Source: Bryobacterales bacterium
Lineage (GTDB): Bacteria; Acidobacteriota; Terriglobia; Bryobacterales; UBA6623
Length of the DNA stretch: 33,673 nucleotides
NCBI GenBank assembly: GCA_022825595.1
Contig: JAJDWM010000258.1
Location: 1 to 33,673, forward strand
Direction of reading: 5' to 3'
Shown: positions 1 to 7,902 of the stretch, one piece after another
Layout of the letters: every line of letters begins with the position of its first letter
Numbering within the stretch: the stretch's first letter is position 1
Translations under genes and position numbers: made by a program
Notes under the pieces: model-generated
Told to the model about the DNA's origin: nothing
The model's input: only the letters and a program-made list of their open reading frames with translations
Databases searched by the model: none

Positions 1-212
1 GAAGCCCCGAACTCCGCGAATTCCCGGTAGAGGGAGGGCACGACCGGTCCGTACTGCCAAGCCTCTAGCGTCTCGTCGAGCAGCGGTCCCTTGTGATAGC
101 CCAAGTGCCAGCCGTGGGCATAGTACACCAGTTTGTGCAGCTGCATCTGGGTGAGGGGCTCCTTGCCCAGAAAAAAGTTGGCAACCGCCTTGGCGCTGTA
201 CGGTGCCGGCAC
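1..212 (-). CDS. Panacea-domain (DUF4065, SocA/GepA-like) protein, N-terminal part, truncated by window edge
   Basis: Own minus-strand translation from a GTG at 212-210 (in-frame TAA directly upstream): VPAPYSAKAVANFFLGKEPLTQMQLHKLVYYAHGWHLGYHKGPLLDETLEAWQYGPVVPSLYREFAEFGA; matches the Panacea pattern 'LTpMkLqKLlYyahGwyLa...pLfde.ieAWkyGPVvpslYreF'. Not in the ORF track because it runs off the edge. Confidence 0.85.
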   Translation of the reverse strand, partial: MPAPYSAKAVANFFLGKEPLTQMQLHKLVYYAHGWHLGYHKGPLLDETLEAWQYGPVVPSLYREFAEFGA

Positions 213-247
213 TTAACCGCCTATTACTAGTATAGCAGATCTGTCAA
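213..247 (-). promoter_or_regulatory. Possible promoter for the Panacea gene: extended -10-like TGCTATACT (minus strand 237-229) and a TTGACA (247-242) that is not ideally spaced to it
   Basis: Minus-strand sequence TTGACAGATCTGCTATACTAGTAATAGGCGGTTAAGTG; GGCGG just upstream of the GTG. Confidence 0.3.
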
Positions 248-345
248 GAACGGCGCCAGGCCTAAGGGGCATGTGCATTTGACTGCGAACAGTTTTCTGT
301 GAGGGACTGGTCCCAAAGGCACTTGGCGGGGACACCGCCAGTCAT

Positions 346-672
346 TCACGCTGTAGATCCTGAAGGGTTCAAGACAGCCTCGACAATATCGGGCCCAACA
401 TCCCGAACCGCAAGGGGGGAGTGGCGCGTCATCCCTGCGAATTGCGTGGACGTGCAGCACGGGAATGGGTAGTACCGGTAGAGCTTGGCGCCACCGTCCG
501 CCAGTCGGTCGATTGTCGGCGTGTCGATCTCGTTGCCGTTGCAACCGACGGCGTTCCACCCGAGATCGTGTGCCAGCATGAATACGACGTTCGGCCGAGC
601 GGCCCAGCTTGCCCCGATGGCCGCGACAATCAGGAGTGCGGTCAGCGCTGCTTGGCTCCTGCCGTCAGCCAT
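346..672 (-). pseudogene. Truncated/degenerate sulfatase N-terminus with signal peptide
   Basis: MADGRSQAALTALLIVAAIGASWAARPNVVFMLAHDLGWNAVGCNGNEIDTPTIDRLADGGAKLYRYYPFPCCTSTQFAGM...; a sulfatase N-terminus (RPNvvfml..DlGwn..G.ngneidTP.iDrLA..G). The C-x-P-x-R signature is replaced by CTSTQ and the ORF ends at about 108 aa. Confidence 0.75.
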
Positions 673-675
673 GCC

Positions 676-1073
676 TGATCCCCAGCGTGACCATGCCAAC
701 CGGCGCTTGTTCGTCGGCCGTCTTGGTGAGGTAAACGCCCGTCGGATCCTCGCCTGACAGGCCCCAATTCGTGACTCGGTCGTTCGAGTTTCGGAATGGC
801 GTCGGACGGCGCTCTATATGGGGGCCATCTGGTAGATTTCGTCAACCAGATCGTCGGTGAAGTAACAGCTGCGTTGTCCGCAACCCGACGTGCAGATCCA
901 CTTCTGCAACTGCGCTATCTGGGACTCGAACGGTCGACCGGCTTGGCAACGAACGCCATCGCCTGTTGGATGTGGTCGAGGGAACTTGCGGCCCGCCCTT
1001 CCGTGAGGACACGACCGCCGCGTCCTTCCTCGCTGTGCCGAAGGCGACGGCCGGCTTGGACGTAGGCGGCGGG
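676..1073 (-). pseudogene. Frameshifted remnant of an unidentified gene
   Basis: Three successive minus-strand frames each give protein-like segments: ...VLTEGRAASSLDHIQQAMAFVAKPVDRSSPR*, then FESQIAQLQKWICTSGCGQRSCYFTDDLVDEIYQMAPI*, then ERRPTPFRNSNDRVTNWGLSGEDPTGVYLTKTADEQAPVGMVTLGIRHG*. No single ORF spans them. Confidence 0.4.
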
Positions 1074-4000
1074 CTATCCGGAAACCGCTTCAGGGCCCGT
1101 GGCCGGGCAGCCCTTCCGAAAGTGTGGGCAGTGCCTGCAGTGCGCACCCTCACGCAGCGGGAAGCTCTGGGTCGCTTGTGCACGGAACAGACTCGTCACC
1201 TGCTCGCGAGCTCCAGCCAGCGCCGCGTCTCCGATATCAATGTCCACCGCCACGCCGTGCCGCAAGTAGAACACAACAGCCCTGTCAACCGGGCGTCCCC
1301 CGGAGCGGAGGCCCGCAGAGTACAGCTGCAGCTGCTCGGCATGCTTGAGAGCGGACTCCCGGAGGCGAGAACGGCTTCGGCGGTCTGTCTTGTAATCCAC
1401 AAGGACACGTCCTTCGCCGTCCTCGAAGAGCAGGTCGATGATTCCCCGCAGCACGTGGCCCCCGACCGTGAAGACGTACTCCGTCTCGCGCTCTACGCTC
1501 CATGCGGCAGAGGCCCGCTTGCCTAGTTCGTGGCGCTCGAATTTCCGTGCGAGAGCACGCACACTAGGCTTGGCGCCGTCCCTGTCCCCGGCAAGGTAAG
1601 CATGCACCAGTCGGCCGAATTCCGACGGGTCTGGGTCTTGCCGTCGCCGGTGCCTCTGTGGCTCCTCGGCCTCCCTGGCCTCCGAGCCGCGCCACTCTTC
1701 TGATCCCAGGCCCAGATAGCGCGAGAGGAAATACTTGCGCGGGCATTCGGCATACAGAGCCACCGACGTGACGGACGCCGCATAGTCGGCCTGCGCTTCG
1801 GCCTCTCGAGGTAGCAGCACTTGGCTGGGAGTGAGGGCAAGGGGAGAGGCCGCTGGGGCAGGCTGGCTGGGAGGCCCAGATGTCTTCCGGAAGAGGAATC
1901 GCAGCTCGTTCCCGGCGGGCACTGTAGTCTCGCCGCTCCCGGCGGCGAGCAGGGACTTTCTGGTGACGCCCAAGCCTGGGCAGACGAGCTTGAGCCAGCC
2001 CGACAGCATGGGCTTCCCCGTGAATGAGGCGCTGAGGATAAGGTGCTCCTCGGCCCGCGTCATCGCGACGTATAGCAGCCGCTCCTCCTCTTGCGCCTCG
2101 CGGCGGGCCAGGTCGGCTACTGTGCGCGCATAGGCCGCGTCTGGTTGCCGCCCTCCGCCAGGCGTAGTCCAGTAAGCGCCAATTCCGTGTCGGTTCGAAA
2201 AGAGCATCCCGGGCCGCCGGCGCCGGACCGGCGTGTTCAGGGACACAAGCGCCACCATGGGGAACTCGAGCCCCTTGGCGGCGTGCATTGTGAGGACCTG
2301 TACCGCATCCGCGGTCCCGTGGGTTGGAGCGGCTTCTGCCGGTGGCTTCTCCTTCAGGGCGGTGTCGAGTGCTGCCGAGACTTCGCTCACGCTGTGCAGG
2401 CCGTGCATGTGTTGTCGTCCGATCCAGTCCAGCAGTTGGTCTAGCCGGTCTGCCGCCTGATCTTCGTCGTCACCCGCATTGAGGGCCGCGCGGTAGCCGA
2501 ACGCCGCCAGCGCCCGTGCCAGCAGAGGGCCCGCGGGCACGGTCGCCCGGTCTTCCCGACAGCGCGTAAACTCCAACCGGAATCTCTCGAACCGAAGGGC
2601 CTCGCCGCTGTCTAGGCCCGTGTTCTCTGCTTCTGCGTCCAGCGAGTCGGCAAGGTTGTTGGAATGCAGGCGCAGCTGGAGGATAGCCGAGTCGCTGATC
2701 CCGCAGAGCGGGGACTTCAGGACGGCGGTCAGGCTGATCTCGTCGCGCGGGTTGCGCAGCGCCCTCAAGAAGGCCGCCACCTCCGCCGTGACTGGCGCGT
2801 CGAAGAGTCCCCGGGTGGTCGCCGTGACGCAGGGAACGCCCTCCCGCCGGAACTGTGCTGCGACCGCGCTTGCCACAGCGTGTGTGCGCGCGAGGACTGC
2901 GACATCGCCCCATCGCAGGGCTCGAGCACCGCCCGGAACGCTTTGGTCGGCCACCTGTAGCGATCCATGCAGGGATCGCAAGCGCGCCGCGAGCGCCCCC
3001 CCTTCAGCGCGCAGCCGTTCGGGGCCCGTTTCTGCGGCGATCAGCAGTTCGACGCAAGGCACGCGCTTCGGAGGGAACTGGCCGGCGGCTCGCAGGCGGT
3101 GCTTCTCCACACCGCTGTCCCCACCACCCGGCAGGATGCGGTGGACTGCGGCTAGGATCTCCGGCCGGCTACGGAAGTTGTCGAGCAGTTGCACCACTTG
3201 GCCACCGTTTTCCTCCACACCGGCCCGGTAGTCTTGGAAGACCTCGCGGACCGCGTGGCGAAAGCCGTAGATGGACTGGTTGACGTCCCCCGCCACGAAC
3301 CGCACCGGACGCAGGGGACCGTGGGCTTTCAGGAGTCGCCTGACGAGCCGGATCTGCAGCGGATTGGTGTCTTGGAACTCATCGATGAGGATGTGCTCGT
3401 AGCCTAGGCTCGGGGGCTTGGAGGATCCGAGCAGTTTGGCGGCCTGCGCCAGCGTGTCGTCGAAGTCCATGCGACTCTGCGATTGCTTAGCGGCCTTGAA
3501 CCGCCGCAGCGCGCGCCGCAGAATCCTTAGCAGGCAGGCCCTCGCAGTCCGGTTGCTCTCTCCGGCGGCCGCAGTCTCGCACGCCGGGAGCAGCTCGTAC
3601 TTCACACGCGAGACCAGATCCTTGTGCTTTCCCCTGCGGACGAAGGGCCGCACGTCCGACGCGGCACGCCTCCCTAGACCTCCAAGCCTCCCCCGGTTTC
3701 TGACGCGCGCCTTCCGGATGCTGGCCGCAGTTGCGGCAAGCTTCGGAGCCCGCTTCGCCTCCGCCAACTCTTCCAGCGCACGCGACAGCGCGTGCCAAGG
3801 GCCCTTGCGGCGCGCCAAGAACGGGTCGCGGCCGTGGCTCAGGACTTGGGTCGCCAAGGAGGAGAGTCCCTCCAGGACTGCACCGGGGGCGCTAGATGAA
3901 CCGCCTGAGTAGCACTGCAGGAATTGCGCGAGCGCCCGGTTGCGCTTTCGGAACTCCCAATCGAGAGCCTCGGCGACCGCCGCGTTGAGCATTTGCCGGG

Positions 4001-4358
4001 CTTCTTGCTCGTCCAGAATCTCAAAGCCCGGATCGATCCCAGCCAGGGCCGCGTGCTCCCGCAAGAGCCGATTGCAGAATGCGTCGATCGTAGACACTTG
4101 CACGGCCTCGAGCCGATCCGTGGGCTCTCCGGCTAAGGAAGCTTCACCAACCAGCCGGGCGCGCATCTCAAGAGCAGCTTTCTCGGTGAACGTGATGGCC
4201 AAGATGCGCTCCGGCTCGGCACCCCGCTCCAGAACGAGCCAGCGGAGGCGTTCCACAAGTACACGCGTCTTGCCCGACCCGGGGCCGGCGATCACGCAGA
4301 TGTCTCCGCGCTGCCAGCTCTGGACGGCGCGCCGCTGGTCTTCGGTCAGGCGCATCAT
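1074..4358 (-). CDS. addA: UvrD/Rep-family ATP-dependent helicase with C-terminal PD-(D/E)XK nuclease, AddA-like subunit
   Basis: Walker A AGPGSGKT, motif II LIDEFQDTNPLQ, motif VI LYVAMTRAEEHLILS; C-terminal GIIDLLFEDGEGRVLVDYKTD nuclease motif. Start at 4358 forms an ATGA overlap with the upstream gene; the track start at 4433 lies inside the upstream CDS. Confidence 0.85.
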   Translation of the reverse strand: MMRLTEDQRRAVQSWQRGDICVIAGPGSGKTRVLVERLRWLVLERGAEPERILAITFTEKAALEMRARLVGEASLAGEPTDRLEAVQVSTIDAFCNRLLREHAALAGIDPGFEILDEQEARQMLNAAVAEALDWEFRKRNRALAQFLQCYSGGSSSAPGAVLEGLSSLATQVLSHGRDPFLARRKGPWHALSRALEELAEAKRAPKLAATAASIRKARVRNRGRLGGLGRRAASDVRPFVRRGKHKDLVSRVKYELLPACETAAAGESNRTARACLLRILRRALRRFKAAKQSQSRMDFDDTLAQAAKLLGSSKPPSLGYEHILIDEFQDTNPLQIRLVRRLLKAHGPLRPVRFVAGDVNQSIYGFRHAVREVFQDYRAGVEENGGQVVQLLDNFRSRPEILAAVHRILPGGGDSGVEKHRLRAAGQFPPKRVPCVELLIAAETGPERLRAEGGALAARLRSLHGSLQVADQSVPGGARALRWGDVAVLARTHAVASAVAAQFRREGVPCVTATTRGLFDAPVTAEVAAFLRALRNPRDEISLTAVLKSPLCGISDSAILQLRLHSNNLADSLDAEAENTGLDSGEALRFERFRLEFTRCREDRATVPAGPLLARALAAFGYRAALNAGDDEDQAADRLDQLLDWIGRQHMHGLHSVSEVSAALDTALKEKPPAEAAPTHGTADAVQVLTMHAAKGLEFPMVALVSLNTPVRRRRPGMLFSNRHGIGAYWTTPGGGRQPDAAYARTVADLARREAQEEERLLYVAMTRAEEHLILSASFTGKPMLSGWLKLVCPGLGVTRKSLLAAGSGETTVPAGNELRFLFRKTSGPPSQPAPAASPLALTPSQVLLPREAEAQADYAASVTSVALYAECPRKYFLSRYLGLGSEEWRGSEAREAEEPQRHRRRQDPDPSEFGRLVHAYLAGDRDGAKPSVRALARKFERHELGKRASAAWSVERETEYVFTVGGHVLRGIIDLLFEDGEGRVLVDYKTDRRSRSRLRESALKHAEQLQLYSAGLRSGGRPVDRAVVFYLRHGVAVDIDIGDAALAGAREQVTSLFRAQATQSFPLREGAHCRHCPHFRKGCPATGPEAVSG

Positions 4359-7060
4359 GTCGGCGCCAACGGGTCTCTGGCCCTCGCGTCCGGCGCCTTC
4401 CACCCCACCCTGCAGACCGCTCTGAACTGGCACGATCGCTGGCAGAAGCTTTGGTCTCTTGGCAGGACTGCAATCCTTCCACCGAGCACATCGCCCACTG
4501 CCTGCTTCGCCTCTTTAGTGGCGTTCAGGAGCAGTTCCTTAAGTTCGCTCTCGCTCAGGTCCCGCAGGCCGCCTGTACCACCGACACTGGCGCCGGCCAT
4601 GCTTGTCTCTCCACGTAGGCCGATGAGCAGCATGCCGGCGGGTTCTAGCCCATGCCCCTGCTCCAGGGCCGCAAGGTACAGCGCGAGCTGTAGCTCCTCG
4701 CCGTTGAGGTGACGCGCAAGCAGCTTCTTGACACGGTTCGACGGCGCGTACTTGTAGTCGGTCACCAAGCAGCGCCGCGCCGCGTCTACGTCGTAGCGGT
4801 CGATCCGGCACCGCACGAGCGGCTGCGAATCAGGTCGGTCGATGCGCAGGCTCACGCTCTCCTCGAAGCGCGCATGCGACTCGGGCGGGAGTGCCATCGC
4901 GGCCACGGGCCTCCCCGCGAACCGGACCAAGTCTGCGCGCACGGCCAGCCGGATGCGCTCGGTCCCGGGATCGGGGCGCAGGTGCAACTTCTCGAGCCTT
5001 GCCTGGAAGGCCTCGTCGAGCAGGGCGCCGATGTCACCACGGAAGCGGTTCCATCGGTCAATTACCGTGTGCACGACGTGACCTACGGTCGCCGGGTCGA
5101 GACGCTCGGTGGGATCTGGCGGCCTTCCGCGAAGAGCGAGAGTATTGGACGAGAAGTACAGGTAGGGACATTGCCGGTAGTCGGCGATTCCCGAGGCGCT
5201 GAAGCTTGCGTTCCTAGCAGCGACGGTATTCAGCAAGGATTCCGGCAGTTGCCCGTCCCCGCGCGGAGGGACGGCCTGCCTCGTGCATCCCAGCAGGCTG
5301 CTTGGGCAGTCCGTCACCTCTCCAATCCCCCGCACGAAGGCTGAGGGTTGCAGATCCCGTCCGGTGCTGTCGCGGTGCGGGTAGCTCAGCACCTGCTCTT
5401 CCGAGCCCCGCGAGGCGGCGACTTGGAAACGTAGGCGCTCTTGATCCGCAATCTGCACAGTCGTTCGGATCTCGATGCCGAGCGAGTGCAGCCGTTGGCG
5501 GGCGCTGTCGTTGAAGAACACGTCCTGGGAGGGAGTCCTCGGGAACCAGCCCTCGGCTAGGCCACAGACGAACGCGACGGGCACGGACCATTGCCTCGCC
5601 TCCCCCACGGGCAGAATGTGCACCACGTCAAAGCGCTGGTCCGGCGCTCGACCGCCGTCGGTTCGCAGCACGTCCTCGACCGCGTCGGCGAATGCTGCCA
5701 GCGACGGTCTCTTGCGGCCCTTGAAGTCCGGCATCAGGACGGACTCTCTTATGGCCCTTCGCACGGCCTGGCGGGCGGCGAGCGCTTCCCGCCAGTCGAG
5801 GGTTCGGCGGAAGTCTCCGGGTTCTGGCGGGGGCCGAAGCGCCTGGATCCGGTCTAATAGCGAGAGGCAGTCGCGTGCCCATCGCTTCGCGCCGACACGC
5901 CTGCGGTGCCAGTGTCGGCAGTGTCCGACCTCTCCGATGAGCTGTCGGACCGCAGGGAACTCTGCGGCAGCCGCATCCAGAAAGCCGAACCCGGAGCCCG
6001 GGAGGAGCTCCCGGGTGGCGAAGTCGAATGCGTCGGTCTCGCCAGACGACGCCACCGGCGACAAGGGAGACGTGATGGCTTCCAGGGATTCCTCGCCCGG
6101 GAACTGCCGGTGGATGAGGCGGAGCCAGCCGAGAAAGTGTCGGGCGACGCCGTGGCCCGAGACGGGTCCGCGCCCCCAGAATCGATGCGGGATCCCGAGG
6201 GACTCGAACACCTCTTGCAAGAGGGCGTCATACTTCTCCGGTGAGCGGACGATCACGGCGTGCTCCCGCATGGGCCGCCCGCTGGCCAGGATGCGGCGGG
6301 CGATCTCGAGAACCTCGGCCCTGGGGGACGGAGCCGCGATCATTTCGGTGCGTGCGCTGTCCCTCGAGGGTGCGGGCGGCAGCATTACTTGCGGACTGAA
6401 CGGAGGGTAGCTGGGCAGGCCATCCGGCATTGCGAGGACGAATTCCTCGGCCTGTTCCTGAAGGGCCGAGAGCAGCTCTTCCTGCTGCCGCGTGAACTGC
6501 TCGAATCCGTCCACATACACGGACTGCACATCGCCCAGGCCGCGTTCGCGCAGGCTGGCCGCCACGATGGCGATGCGCTGGTTCTGGTGGACACGCCCCT
6601 CGCGCGCTAAGGCAGCCTCGAACTCGCGGAAGACCTCCAAGAACGCGGATTGCTGAGTGCCCCGCACCGCTGGCTCGAGCTGGTAGCTGTCCGCCCCGAC
6701 AGCCCAAAGCTCACGCATCAAGGCCGAGATCCGGCCGCGGAGGCGCGCCGACCCGGCCCAAGAGCGGAGCCAAGCGGATGCAGACGTCGACAGGACCTGG
6801 GCCAGAAGCCTGTCTTCCCAGGCACGGCCGGGCTCCGAAAGGTCTGGAGCGTTCTCGGTCACGAACTCGGACATGGTCGTGACCGTCTTGGCCGGCGTCA
6901 TCAGGCCACGCCGGGCGAGCGTGCTCAGCATGTGGGCCCGCATGCTCGCCGTCGGGACCAGCAGCAGGATCTCGTTGCCCCGCCCGGCTCGGACGGCCCG
7001 CTCCAAGTCTGAGAGGATGCGCTGGGTTTTGCCGCTGCCGGGTGGGCCGATCAGTAACAC
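4355..7060 (-). CDS. addB: AddB-like helicase/nuclease subunit with PD-(D/E)XK nuclease and Fe-S cysteines
   Basis: GTG start; GPPGSGKT Walker A; C-terminal YRQCPYLYF ... CLVTDYKYAP ... CQRSCQFRAVC (CP motif, DYK, CX3CX5C); directly upstream of and overlapping the addA-like gene. Confidence 0.8.
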   Translation of the reverse strand: MLLIGPPGSGKTQRILSDLERAVRAGRGNEILLLVPTASMRAHMLSTLARRGLMTPAKTVTTMSEFVTENAPDLSEPGRAWEDRLLAQVLSTSASAWLRSWAGSARLRGRISALMRELWAVGADSYQLEPAVRGTQQSAFLEVFREFEAALAREGRVHQNQRIAIVAASLRERGLGDVQSVYVDGFEQFTRQQEELLSALQEQAEEFVLAMPDGLPSYPPFSPQVMLPPAPSRDSARTEMIAAPSPRAEVLEIARRILASGRPMREHAVIVRSPEKYDALLQEVFESLGIPHRFWGRGPVSGHGVARHFLGWLRLIHRQFPGEESLEAITSPLSPVASSGETDAFDFATRELLPGSGFGFLDAAAAEFPAVRQLIGEVGHCRHWHRRRVGAKRWARDCLSLLDRIQALRPPPEPGDFRRTLDWREALAARQAVRRAIRESVLMPDFKGRKRPSLAAFADAVEDVLRTDGGRAPDQRFDVVHILPVGEARQWSVPVAFVCGLAEGWFPRTPSQDVFFNDSARQRLHSLGIEIRTTVQIADQERLRFQVAASRGSEEQVLSYPHRDSTGRDLQPSAFVRGIGEVTDCPSSLLGCTRQAVPPRGDGQLPESLLNTVAARNASFSASGIADYRQCPYLYFSSNTLALRGRPPDPTERLDPATVGHVVHTVIDRWNRFRGDIGALLDEAFQARLEKLHLRPDPGTERIRLAVRADLVRFAGRPVAAMALPPESHARFEESVSLRIDRPDSQPLVRCRIDRYDVDAARRCLVTDYKYAPSNRVKKLLARHLNGEELQLALYLAALEQGHGLEPAGMLLIGLRGETSMAGASVGGTGGLRDLSESELKELLLNATKEAKQAVGDVLGGRIAVLPRDQSFCQRSCQFRAVCRVGWKAPDARARDPLAPT

Positions 7061-7653
7061 TCGAAAGCCCTCGCCCTAGGTTCGGCGGCCCTTTGCAGTG
7101 CGATGCCGGCTGCCTTGCCGCACAAGTGCCGTCAATCCTGCAGCGCCGGCCCCCGTTGCACCGGCGGCCAGATTCTACCATCCGCGCGCGCTAGCAAGGG
7201 TTTGGTATGTTGTCGCAGAATAGGCTACGGCTCATTGTGCGTCAGAGTACTGAACTCATCCTGTGACCGTATCGCAAGCATGGGTCTGGTACTAGGCCTC
7301 TGCAATGCTGAGAAGTGCTGACCGCGGGTGGTTCTGGGGTCCAGACATGGGCCAGCGCTGGACAGGAGGATTGCGGAGGTGCAGCCGGAGGGTCTCGTCT
7401 ACGCACCATGACGGCCAGGGGTCCGCTTGAGTCGAGCATCTGGCCCGGTCGCAGGCTAATTCGTCGAGATGGCTGAGCAGCTACATGTCGGAGTTGATCC
7501 CGTCCAGCCGCACCGTAGGCAAGACTCCGCATTCAGGTCCGATCGTCTTGTCTTTGTGGGGTTCACAAGGGCCGAAGCTGCTTACGAGGGTGATGACCGA
7601 TCACACAGGGCGCGCTCGGCGAAGCCGGAGGAGTTGTTGTCGAGCGGGACACG

Positions 7654-7887
7654 GTGATTGCCGCCAGTCACACTAAGGCAATCGCGGTGGTCTATCAGCG
7701 ACGTCGCCGGCTTATGTCAGCCTTAGAGATGGCTCTGCCTCAGATCACGGCTAGTCCACTCGATGGGGAACCGAATTTTGGCCACTTCCTGTTCCTAGTC
7801 CCGGAGCCGCGGGCCGAGGCCAGTGGCCCGACCCTGCCTGTGGGCCGCCTGCGCTACATTCTTGTCGTCCAGCCAAACCGTGTGTAG
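7654..7887 (+). CDS. Possible small hypothetical ORF immediately upstream of the alpha-CTD/sigma-4 gene
   Basis: 77-aa ORF (GTG start) ending 15 bp before the SD-preceded ATG at 7903; no recognised domain; could be a remnant. Confidence 0.25.
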   Translation: MIAASHTKAIAVVYQRRRRLMSALEMALPQITASPLDGEPNFGHFLFLVPEPRAEASGPTLPVGRLRYILVVQPNRV

Positions 7888-7902
7888 AGGAGGTCAATAA
7901 CA

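Noticed and set aside
227-559. 110-aa minus ORF and other small ORFs over the sulfatase remnant
   Set aside because: Alternative-frame shadows of the recognisable sulfatase segment.
5475-6410. 311-aa plus-strand ORF
   Set aside because: Antisense to addB with Arg/Ser-rich composition and no domain; high-GC shadow ORF.
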